Shown: one piece after another, positions 1-6,200 of the stretch
How the letters are laid out: the number at the start of each line of letters is the position of its first letter
Position numbering within the stretch: position 1 is the stretch's first letter
Assembly (NCBI GenBank): GCA_029856445.1
Contig: JAHQWY010000070.1
Span: forward strand, 1-13,466
Source of the DNA: Promethearchaeia archaeon
GTDB taxonomy: Archaea > Asgardarchaeota > Lokiarchaeia > Sigyniarchaeales > SOKP01
DNA length: 13,466 bases
Direction of reading: 5' to 3'
Notes under the pieces: model-generated
What the model was told of the DNA's origin: nothing
Seen by the model: the letters and a program-made list of their open reading frames with translations, nothing else
The model's database searches: none
Translations under genes and position numbers: made by a program

Positions 1-143
1 GATTGACGGAAAAATTCTAAAATAATAGGAGTTTGAGGTTTATTAAGAGGAGATTGAGAAATGATTTTGTTATAAAAATTTGAGAAATCTAAATCTACTA
101 CCACTCCCCCTAAATCAAAAATAATAGATTTAATTACATTCAT
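1..143 (-). CDS. HAD-superfamily hydrolase, N-terminal part only (runs off the left edge)
   Basis: The reverse strand from ATG at 143-141 reads MNVIKSIIFDLGGVVVDLDF and stays open to the window edge, about 47 residues. The FDLGGVVVD stretch is the HAD motif I; Asp10 would be the phosphoaspartate nucleophile. The D-L-G form, without a second Asp at +2, is common in YihX-like and other subfamily-IA phosphatases, so I call only the superfamily. The start codon overlaps the stop of thrS as ATGA (143-140), the usual sign of translational coupling, so this is probably the second gene of a thrS operon. Motifs II-IV, which would indicate the substrate class, lie outside the window. Confidence 0.75.
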   Translation of the reverse strand, partial: MNVIKSIIFDLGGVVVDLDFSNFYNKIISQSPLNKPQTPIILEFFRQ

Positions 144-2200
144 TTTCTAAAATAGACTTTAGTTGAGAATTTTCTAAAAGGTTTTGGTAATTTATACTTT
201 GGAAAACTTCTTGTATCATCTTCCAGCATTTCTAATAATTTATCCAGTTTTTCATTATTAATTTGTTTAGAAGTTTGCTTTTTTGGGCCAAATGGTTCCC
301 CTATTAATCGTTTTCTTATTGAAATAGTCTGATTTTGTTGTTCCATTTTACCAAGTATAATTGTATAGGGAATCCATTCAATTTCTGACTGTCTTATTTT
401 TTTACCAACTGTTTCTTCTCGGTCATCAAAATCAGCTCTAAATTCCTCACCATTAATAATATCAAGAATCTTCTCAGCATATTCGTTTTGATCATCAGAA
501 ACGGTTATAATCCGTACTTGAACTGGGGATAACCAAGTTTTAAATCCTGGAACTAATTTATCCTTATTTCGAATAGATGATTCAATTAAACCCCACAAAA
601 CTCTCTCAATAGCACCTGTAGGAGAATTGTGAAGAATAATCGGATGTTTTAATTGACCATCTGTATCTGTGAAAGATATATTATATTTCTGTCTTTCTAC
701 TCCGTCAGTATCCCTCATATATTCTAAAGAACTCTCAACATCTATTTGATTAGTTGCTAATGTAGCACTTTTACCTTGAGCAGAAACTACATTCCTTTCA
801 AATTTTAAGATATAATAATAATATCGATCATCCCATAATTCTAAAAGAGCAGGATTTTTTTCTGTTTTTATTAGATCTATTATCCAATCCTTGTTTTCTT
901 TATAAAATTCTTGCGTTGCTCTAAAAATAACATAACTTTTTATGCCTAAATCATTTTCAAGATTTTTAATTAATTCATATTGCTTTTTAAATTCCTCAAT
1001 AGAAGAATTTAAATCTTTACACAGAGTATGCATATCTGGCATTATAAATCCACGAAGTCTTCTTAATCCAGATAATTCGCCTTCTTGTTCACGTCTAAAA
1101 GCATATTGTTCATACTCATATGCTCTTAATGGAAGATATTGTGGTTTTAAATTCATCTGAGAGAATAAATCGAAAAGAAGAAAATCACTCGCATATCTTA
1201 ATAAATATCTATCTTTTCCTGATTCAACCCAATAACTTCTAGCTGGAAATCGAGCAGTCTGTGCTGTTAACTTCTTATTTTTAACTGTATACATAACGGG
1301 AGTATCTACTAATATTGCCCCAAAGTCTATTAATCTGTCTTCTATATAATTTTTTATCAGATTCTTCATGATGACTCCTTTTGTGTACCATCTAAAATTC
1401 CCCGCATCGGTATTAGGATCGAAATCTACTAATTCAAAATCTTTCATCACTTTTATATGAACGGGTTCTATTGATTTATCTACAACTCTGGAACCTAATT
1501 CAGATTTTAAAAATGAATTAAAATCCTTGTCTTTAATCTCTTCTGGTTGTAACAACTTCTGATTTTGATCAAAATTTAAATCAATTTCTTTACCATTTAC
1601 AGTGATTAGTTTGAAAACAGAATTTTTGAGTTCCTCCTCAGGTTTGATGGCTAATTTAACATCTCGGTACATTTCTGCTAATTCATGTCCTAAACAGTTG
1701 ATTTTAAAGGATTTATACCATCCAAAAGGAGAGAATTTTGCCTCAATCCCCTTTTCTTGTAAATTCTTGGCAATTTTAGGGCAAACTTCCATAGCAGCTG
1801 CCTCATTACTAAGAAATTTGCTTAAATGAGCCCATGGATATACTAAAACTTTATCTACGCGATACATACTTCTTTCTTTAATGAGTTCTGTAAGTTTCCT
1901 AGATTTTCCCTTTATTTCTCCTTTTTCGATCTTTTTATTAAACTCTCTTATTTCTTCATTTTTTTGATTCACTTGTTCGGGGAATCCTGTAATTTGTAAT
2001 ATAGCGGTTTCAATCTCTTCAGCACCTTGTTTAGCAATTAAATCAGTATCGTATGTATCTTGATCTTCAACAGATACATAACAAACCAAAACAAGCCCTT
2101 CCATTTTAATATAATCTTCTGCAAATTCTTGAGGATTACTGGTTGCCTCTTTATTTTTGATGACCTCGACATCCTGCGAGTGAATTAACAAGATTTTCAT
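140..2200 (-). CDS. thrS: Threonyl-tRNA synthetase, archaeal type
   Basis: This cytoplasmic enzyme charges tRNA-Thr and, in the archaeal form, hydrolyses mischarged Ser-tRNA-Thr. It has 686 residues, starting at ATG 2200-2198. Residues 1-145 are the archaeal DTD-like editing domain (MKILLIHS start; VLVYPWAHLS at 118-127), followed by the typical GWYKSFKINCLGHELAEM junction (160-177). The class II catalytic core follows: motif 1 around TPVMY (300-304), motif 2 around residues 366-384 (FRREQEGELSGLRRLRGF) and motif 3 at 526-540 with Arg533. The C-terminal anticodon-binding domain covers roughly 550-640. Two of the three usual zinc ligands are visible (His391 in MPDMH, His524 in LHNSP). The position expected to hold Cys seems to be Asp339 (LRYASDF). 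It lies upstream of and overlaps a HAD hydrolase gene, and is divergent from the translin operon. Confidence 0.96.
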   Translation of the reverse strand: MKILLIHSQDVEVIKNKEATSNPQEFAEDYIKMEGLVLVCYVSVEDQDTYDTDLIAKQGAEEIETAILQITGFPEQVNQKNEEIREFNKKIEKGEIKGKSRKLTELIKERSMYRVDKVLVYPWAHLSKFLSNEAAAMEVCPKIAKNLQEKGIEAKFSPFGWYKSFKINCLGHELAEMYRDVKLAIKPEEELKNSVFKLITVNGKEIDLNFDQNQKLLQPEEIKDKDFNSFLKSELGSRVVDKSIEPVHIKVMKDFELVDFDPNTDAGNFRWYTKGVIMKNLIKNYIEDRLIDFGAILVDTPVMYTVKNKKLTAQTARFPARSYWVESGKDRYLLRYASDFLLFDLFSQMNLKPQYLPLRAYEYEQYAFRREQEGELSGLRRLRGFIMPDMHTLCKDLNSSIEEFKKQYELIKNLENDLGIKSYVIFRATQEFYKENKDWIIDLIKTEKNPALLELWDDRYYYYILKFERNVVSAQGKSATLATNQIDVESSLEYMRDTDGVERQKYNISFTDTDGQLKHPIILHNSPTGAIERVLWGLIESSIRNKDKLVPGFKTWLSPVQVRIITVSDDQNEYAEKILDIINGEEFRADFDDREETVGKKIRQSEIEWIPYTIILGKMEQQNQTISIRKRLIGEPFGPKKQTSKQINNEKLDKLLEMLEDDTRSFPKYKLPKPFRKFSTKVYFRK

Positions 2201-2235
2201 GTTAGATCATTTTTTTTTATTGTTAAATAGTACCT

Positions 2236-2245
2236 TATAATAAAT
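2236..2245 (-). promoter_or_regulatory. Probable TATA box for thrS
   Basis: The minus strand reads TTTATTATAA here, about 36-45 nt before the thrS ATG. This predicts a short leader of around 10-20 nt. It is one half of the 125-bp divergent intergenic region 2201-2325. The background is very AT-rich, so position relative to the gene is the main support. Confidence 0.35.
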
Positions 2246-2269
2246 TCTAAATACTTTTCTTACTTTTGA

Positions 2270-2282
2270 TATATAATTATAT
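2270..2282 (+). promoter_or_regulatory. Probable TATA box of the translin-ribL-ribK operon, inside an AT palindrome
   Basis: TATATAATT (2270-2278) sits 56 nt before the ATG at 2326, predicting a transcription start near 2297 and a leader of about 30 nt. It overlaps a perfect 12-bp palindrome, ATATAATTATAT (2271-2282). RbkR-type proteins, encoded third in this operon, are known in some archaea to repress flavin genes, so an operator here is conceivable. A palindrome made only of A and T in this background is weak evidence. Confidence 0.35.
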
Positions 2283-2325
2283 TCAGAATTCAAATTAATT
2301 GTTACTAGAATTTATCTCTATAATT

Positions 2326-2934
2326 ATGAATCTTAAAAAAGCTTTTTCAGAGATTAATAATTTGTTAGACATTCTATATCACGATAGAGAAAATATTTTG
2401 CACTTATCTCGTGATGTCGTTCGAGATTGTAGTATTGGGATAAAACACATTCATAGACAAGAATTTGATAAGTTCCAAGAAAAAGTAAATGTAATTAAGG
2501 CAAATCATGGGAATTTAGTTAAGTTGGTGAATAAAAATCCTGATTTTTTTTCTAAATACCTGAAAACCCCAGAACAGGAGTTTACAGAATTAATAGCTTT
2601 TCATTCAATTATAACTAATACTAATATTCCTACACCTTCAGAAATGAAAATTAATCCATTGAATTATGCTTTAGGCTTAGCAGATGTCATTGGTGAACTG
2701 AGAAGATATGCTTTAGATAATATAAGAAATGACCATACTGAGGGTTTGAATGACATTTTAGAAAATATGGATGAAATTTATACATATCTCTTTTCTATAG
2801 ACTATCCAGTTGGAGTAACTCAAGAATTAAGGCGTAAAGTTGATGTCGCAAGAAATATTATTGAAAAAACTAGAGGAGATGTGTCATTAGCAATTCAAAT
2901 GAATGACTTGAAAAGATGTTTTGAAAATGAATGA
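2326..2934 (+). CDS. Translin/TRAX-family protein (archaeal translin-like RNase)
   Basis: 202 residues, all-helical, in the archaeal translin family (COG2178-like). Eukaryotic translin/TRAX form C3PO, the octameric RNase that removes siRNA passenger strands and processes tRNA; archaeal TRAX-like proteins form similar octameric nucleases. Matches to TRAX are QEFTELIAFHSII (84-96), whose Glu85 and Glu88 align with the paired catalytic acids of TRAX, and LGLADVIGELRRYAL (116-130) with Glu124. The C-terminal helix (VDVARNIIEKTRGDVSLA) is typical of archaeal members. It therefore looks catalytically competent, more TRAX-like than translin-like. I chose ATG 2326; a TTG at 2299 would add nine residues not seen in relatives. 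It is the first gene of an operon, and its stop overlaps the ribL start by 8 nt. Confidence 0.88.
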   Translation: MNLKKAFSEINNLLDILYHDRENILHLSRDVVRDCSIGIKHIHRQEFDKFQEKVNVIKANHGNLVKLVNKNPDFFSKYLKTPEQEFTELIAFHSIITNTNIPTPSEMKINPLNYALGLADVIGELRRYALDNIRNDHTEGLNDILENMDEIYTYLFSIDYPVGVTQELRRKVDVARNIIEKTRGDVSLAIQMNDLKRCFENE

Positions 2935-3376
2935 AACGAGGAAACGAGTTCTGGTTGCGGGAACTTTTGATATTATTCATGCTGGTCATATCTACCTAAT
3001 AAGAGAAGCAGCAAAATTAGGTGATGTTTATGTTGTGGTAGCAACCGACAGAAATCGTGAATTATTTTCTGGGGAACGTCCAATTATATCTCAGGAACAG
3101 AGATTAGAGGTTATAAAAAACATTAAAAATGTGAAAGAAGCAAGATTGGGTAGAAATGATAATGATACTCTTAAAACTGTAGAGGAAATAAACCCACACA
3201 TAATTCTTCTTGGTCCTGATCAAAAATATAGTATTGATATATTGAAAGAAGGACTAAAACAAAAAGGAATAAACCATATTGAAGTAAGAAGGCTCGAAAA
3301 TTATTATGATAAATATGAACTACATAGCTCAAGTTTGATAAAGAGGAAAATAGTTGAAAGATTTAAGGAAAAATAA
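2927..3376 (+). CDS. ribL: FAD synthetase, archaeal RibL type (FMN adenylyltransferase)
   Basis: RibL transfers AMP from ATP to FMN to make FAD. The 149-residue protein is a cytidylyltransferase-like nucleotidyltransferase: VAGTFDIIHAGH carries the HxGH motif (residues 18-21), EQRLEVI follows the nucleotide-binding strand, ILLGPDQKYS matches the family segment, and HSSSLIKRKI near the end corresponds to the C-terminal signature. ATG 2927 is preferred over TTG 2921. The start overlaps the end of the translin gene (TGA at 2932-2934), so coupling is likely; ribK follows 15 nt after the stop. It has no cysteine at all, whereas Methanocaldococcus RibL has two C-terminal cysteines reported to matter for activity. 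The main alternative is a glycerol-3-phosphate or other cytidylyltransferase, but adjacency to riboflavin kinase favours RibL. Confidence 0.88.
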   Translation: MNETRKRVLVAGTFDIIHAGHIYLIREAAKLGDVYVVVATDRNRELFSGERPIISQEQRLEVIKNIKNVKEARLGRNDNDTLKTVEEINPHIILLGPDQKYSIDILKEGLKQKGINHIEVRRLENYYDKYELHSSSLIKRKIVERFKEK

Positions 3377-3391
3377 TAAAAATCCATAATA

Positions 3392-4108
3392 ATGAAAGAT
3401 AAAAAAGAAATACTTCCAGATAGATATGCAGATTGGTTTGCTCTTTTCCATCTTTGCCAAAATATTGGTAGTCAGAAAGCAATTCACATAAGTAGTGTAG
3501 AATTTGGTAAGATACTCAAATTATCTCAACAAACTGCATCTAGACGATTATACCAATTAGAAGAAATGGGCTGGATTCAAAGAAAAATTGTTGGAAAAGA
3601 ACAAACAATAAGAATTACTAAAGAAGGGGCAGATATCATGCTCCTAATGTATAATAGCTTAAAACAAATCCTTCGAGATATTCTAATTGTAGGAGAAGTT
3701 ACAGAAGGAATGGGAGAGGGAGGATATTATGTTAGAATCCCTGGTTATTTAAAACAATTTGAGAAAAAATTAGGATTTGAACCTTATTATGGAACCCTGA
3801 ATCTTCAATTAAGTGATCTTAATAAAGAATTATTAGATGAAAATTTAAATAGCCGACTTCCCGTTCTTATTGAAGGTTTTGAAGATAAAGATATAGGACG
3901 TTCATATGGATCAGTAGAATGTTATAATTGTCTTGTATCCCGTCTGGATAGCCAAGAAAATAAAATAAAGGCAGCAATTTTAAAGATTAAAAGAACCCAC
4001 CACAAAAAAAATATAGTAGAAATTTTAGCAAAGGATTACCTCAGAGATAAATTGAATTTGAAAAATGGAGATAGAATAAGAATAGAGTTTATTAAGGGAG
4101 AATTATAA
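3392..4108 (+). CDS. ribK: CTP-dependent riboflavin kinase with N-terminal winged helix (RbkR type)
   Basis: This enzyme phosphorylates riboflavin to FMN using CTP, the step before RibL. Residues 10-88 form a MarR-like winged helix (recognition helix near SQQTASRRLYQLEEMGWI). Residues 96-238 are the archaeal RibK beta-barrel: GEVTEGMGEGGYYV (101-114), PYYGTLNLQL (131-140) whose Thr135 and Asn137 match the Mg-nucleotide ligands, and the C-terminal IVEILAKDYLRDKLNL. Related two-domain proteins (RbkR) double as transcription factors for riboflavin synthesis and transport genes, so this protein probably senses flavin status and may control its own operon; the regulatory part is inference. It is the last gene of the operon, and converges on the phosphatidyltransferase gene with only 14 bp between the stops. 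Confidence 0.94.
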   Translation: MKDKKEILPDRYADWFALFHLCQNIGSQKAIHISSVEFGKILKLSQQTASRRLYQLEEMGWIQRKIVGKEQTIRITKEGADIMLLMYNSLKQILRDILIVGEVTEGMGEGGYYVRIPGYLKQFEKKLGFEPYYGTLNLQLSDLNKELLDENLNSRLPVLIEGFEDKDIGRSYGSVECYNCLVSRLDSQENKIKAAILKIKRTHHKKNIVEILAKDYLRDKLNLKNGDRIRIEFIKGEL

Positions 4109-4122
4109 CTTTAATCTAAGCT

Positions 4123-4743
4123 TTAGTTCGTGATCTTTCTTTTTATTTGATAATAGATACGTATCATACGAAAAATAAAGGTCCCTATTACCAACCACAT
4201 AAATATAAACAGAAATTCTCCCATAAAGCCATAAAACGAAGCAATTATCATTGTTATAAATAGATAAAATAATCTTTCAGATCTGGCCATAAGTCCAATA
4301 TCGAAGTCTCCTTTGAAAATAACTTCTGCTCGAGCTCTAGTATAGCTGATCATAATAGAAGTTAAGAAAGATATAAAAATAATCAACTTCATATCAAAGA
4401 AATTCCACAATAACTCATCCTTACTAAAAATGAGTAATCCTAAGAATATAAAAAACTCTGAAAATCTATCCATGAAAGAATCAAAGAAACCCCCAAATTT
4501 TGTTGATTTACTTGTTAAACGAGCAATTGCTCCATCACATCCATCCATAATTCCAGTGATAAATACTAGAATTGAAAAATATAAAAGATTTCGAAGAATT
4601 ACTAAAGAGAGAAAGCTAAGGACTGAAAATGATAGCATTATAATAGTAGCTAAGTTGGGGCTGACGCCTATTCTTATTAAACCTTTCGCTATTAAATTTA
4701 CCAATTGTTTGAAAATATACCTTAATCGAAATTTAGAAGCCAT
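4123..4743 (-). CDS. CDP-alcohol phosphatidyltransferase, probably archaetidylinositol phosphate synthase
   Basis: An integral membrane enzyme of 206 residues that moves an archaetidyl group from CDP-archaeol to an alcohol head group. The signature D-G-C-D-G-A-I-A-R is at 67-75 and G-G-F-F-D-S-F-M-D at 84-92; Asp67, Asp70, Asp88 and Asp92 would bind the metals. Five to six hydrophobic helices are visible (about 32-50, 53-69, 95-107, 119-133, 157-171, 174-193). SYTRARAE (133-140) and LMARSERL (151-158) resemble archaeal archaetidylinositol-phosphate synthases, which use inositol-1-phosphate; archaetidylglycerol or archaetidylserine synthases are the alternatives. ATG start at 4743. A minus-strand TATA-like AATATATTTT at 4771-4780 lies 28-37 nt upstream. 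Its neighbours do not suggest a lipid operon. Confidence 0.9.
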   Translation of the reverse strand: MASKFRLRYIFKQLVNLIAKGLIRIGVSPNLATIIMLSFSVLSFLSLVILRNLLYFSILVFITGIMDGCDGAIARLTSKSTKFGGFFDSFMDRFSEFFIFLGLLIFSKDELLWNFFDMKLIIFISFLTSIMISYTRARAEVIFKGDFDIGLMARSERLFYLFITMIIASFYGFMGEFLFIFMWLVIGTFIFRMIRIYYQIKRKITN

Positions 4744-4826
4744 GATTTAAATTGTTTTATGGGATAAATTAAAATATATTTCACATTATAAAATAACATA
4801 GTTTTTTTTATTTTGATTATTTTAAG

Positions 4827-4836
4827 TATATAAATA
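4827..4836 (+). promoter_or_regulatory. TATA box for the gene at 4868
   Basis: TATATAAATA, the cleanest TATA box in the window, lies 41 nt before the TTG at 4868. The predicted transcription start is near 4855, giving a leader of about 13 nt. It shares the 124-bp divergent intergenic region with the phosphatidyltransferase promoter. Confidence 0.5.
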
Positions 4837-4867
4837 TTCACTTACACAACAAAGAGATTGGAAAGAA

Positions 4868-5173
4868 TTGAAATTACGCTTAATTTTGAAAACCAAAACA
4901 AAGAAAAATAAAGATATAAGTCTAAAATTCAGTATTGCTCCAAGCAAACATATCGGTTTTATTAATTTTATAAATTTAGCCCGGAGTCAAGATTTACCTA
5001 TCGAAATATCTTTTGAAAAAATATCAAAAAAGGGACAACGGGAAGAAAGCAAAATCTATGGACAATTTAAATTACAGGGTAAGGTGGATTCAAAGATGTA
5101 TGAGTTAGAAGAAGAAATTCAAGAATCAGAGCGTAAAAGAAAGAAACTCCAGCAAAAAAGAAAACAAACATAA
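4868..5173 (+). CDS. Small basic protein of unknown function
   Basis: 101 residues, family not recognised. Residues 1-73 look like alternating strands with one helix (ILKTKTKKNKDISLKFSIAP; HIGFINFINLARSQ; PIEISFEKIS; KIYGQFKLQGKV), compatible with a small compact domain. Residues 75-101 form a highly charged helix rich in Glu, then Lys/Arg (ELEEEIQESERKRKKLQQ), perhaps a short coiled coil or nucleic-acid-contacting tail. The start is TTG: no ATG or GTG precedes it in frame, and a good TATA box lies 41 nt upstream. A T6 run (5176-5181) just after the stop could terminate the transcript. The GHMP kinase follows with its own TATA box, so this may be a single-gene unit. Confidence 0.65.
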   Translation: MKLRLILKTKTKKNKDISLKFSIAPSKHIGFINFINLARSQDLPIEISFEKISKKGQREESKIYGQFKLQGKVDSKMYELEEEIQESERKRKKLQQKRKQT

Positions 5174-5216
5174 TATTTTTTACTTCAATTTTCCACTTTT
5201 ATTGATTAAGATAATC

Positions 5217-5224
5217 TATAATAA
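5217..5224 (+). promoter_or_regulatory. TATA box for the GHMP kinase
   Basis: TATAATAA begins 28 nt before the ATG at 5245, the spacing expected of a leaderless archaeal message. Confidence 0.45.
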
Positions 5225-5244
5225 TACTTCCATAATTAGAGAGC

Positions 5245-6189
5245 ATGAAACCGAAAGTTTCTGTGAAGGTTCCCGGACGAATTTGTCTTATGGGGGATAA
5301 AGTTGACTTATTAGGTAAACCTGTTATAGGGATGGCTATTAACTTAATGATGACAATCAATTATAAAGAAAGAGAAGATGGGAAGGTCGAATTCTACAGT
5401 CATGATACAAAGGAAAGAGTAAGATTTACTCTTGATGAAGTACCATCAAAAAATATTGATTTAGCCTATTGGAGTGTCTTATATGAAAGGTTGAAACACT
5501 ATATCAAAAAAGGCTTCTACATTGAAGTAAGTTCAGAAATTCCAATTGGAGCAGGATTATCTACATCTGCAGCTCTTTCTATAGGTTTTATCAAAGTGTT
5601 AAACCAAGCCCTTGATCTCAACCTCTCAAATGGGGATATTGCTGAATTAGCATATTTAGGTGAAAATCATGACCTTGACATTCAGTGTGGGAGATTAGAT
5701 CAATATACTGAGGCATATGGTGGAATAGTTTTTATTTATACCGACGAAAATCCTAGTGTTGAATATTTAGATGTGAAAAATTTACCTGTGGTTGTTGGGG
5801 ATTCAATGGAAGAAAGGAAGGCTTCTTCAATATTGAATAGAGTCAAAAAACAACTGAAAGAGAAAGATCCCATAACATTAAAAGCTTTTAAAGTCATAGA
5901 AAGAGGTGTATATGAAGCTAAGGACGCTCTCTTAAAAGGAGATTTTAAGAAACTAGGAAAACTTATGGATATCCAGCAAGAACAAGAAGCAATTATTAAA
6001 GCGGATACAGAAAAAATAATTAAATTATGTAATGCCGCAAAAGATGCAGGTGCTCTAGGAGCCAAGCAAATGGGTGCTGGAGGGGGTGGTTGTATGGTTG
6101 CGATAGCACCTGGCAAACAAGAGCAAGTTGCTCAAGCGATTAATGATGCTGGAGGCAGGGCTTGGGTTTTTGATATATTTCGATATTAA
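5245..6189 (+). CDS. GHMP-family sugar kinase (galactokinase/glucuronokinase-like)
   Basis: A 314-residue cytoplasmic kinase that phosphorylates a small-molecule hydroxyl from ATP, probably the C1 position of a sugar. The three GHMP motifs are in order: PGRICLMGDKVDLLGKPVI (10-28, equivalent to the galactokinase GRVNLIGEHTDY segment), PIGAGLSTSAALS (100-112, the phosphate-binding loop) and KQMGAGGGGCMV (274-285). Asp152 in GRLDQY matches the galactokinase catalytic base (MDQF). The first motif has GDKVD instead of GEHTD, so strict galactokinase specificity is doubtful; sugar-1-kinases such as glucuronokinase- or heptose kinase-like enzymes are as likely. Mevalonate kinase is less likely. The sugar-1-phosphate nucleotidyltransferase-like gene at 9503 could act on such a product, but the two genes are not cotranscribed. 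It converges on the CheR-CheD gene, with 11 bp between the stops. Confidence 0.85.
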   Translation: MKPKVSVKVPGRICLMGDKVDLLGKPVIGMAINLMMTINYKEREDGKVEFYSHDTKERVRFTLDEVPSKNIDLAYWSVLYERLKHYIKKGFYIEVSSEIPIGAGLSTSAALSIGFIKVLNQALDLNLSNGDIAELAYLGENHDLDIQCGRLDQYTEAYGGIVFIYTDENPSVEYLDVKNLPVVVGDSMEERKASSILNRVKKQLKEKDPITLKAFKVIERGVYEAKDALLKGDFKKLGKLMDIQQEQEAIIKADTEKIIKLCNAAKDAGALGAKQMGAGGGGCMVAIAPGKQEQVAQAINDAGGRAWVFDIFRY

Positions 6190-6200
6190 AAGCTGAAATT

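Noticed and set aside
942..1160. ORF opposite thrS (also similar ones at 1602-1829, 4430-4750, 5736-6116, 9078-9338 and 10508-10693)
   Set aside because: All lie antisense within, or almost wholly within, well-identified genes, and their translations show no family features; they are reading-frame shadows.
2299..2325. TTG start for the translin gene
   Set aside because: It would add nine unconserved residues; ATG 2326 gives the family-typical N-terminus and length.
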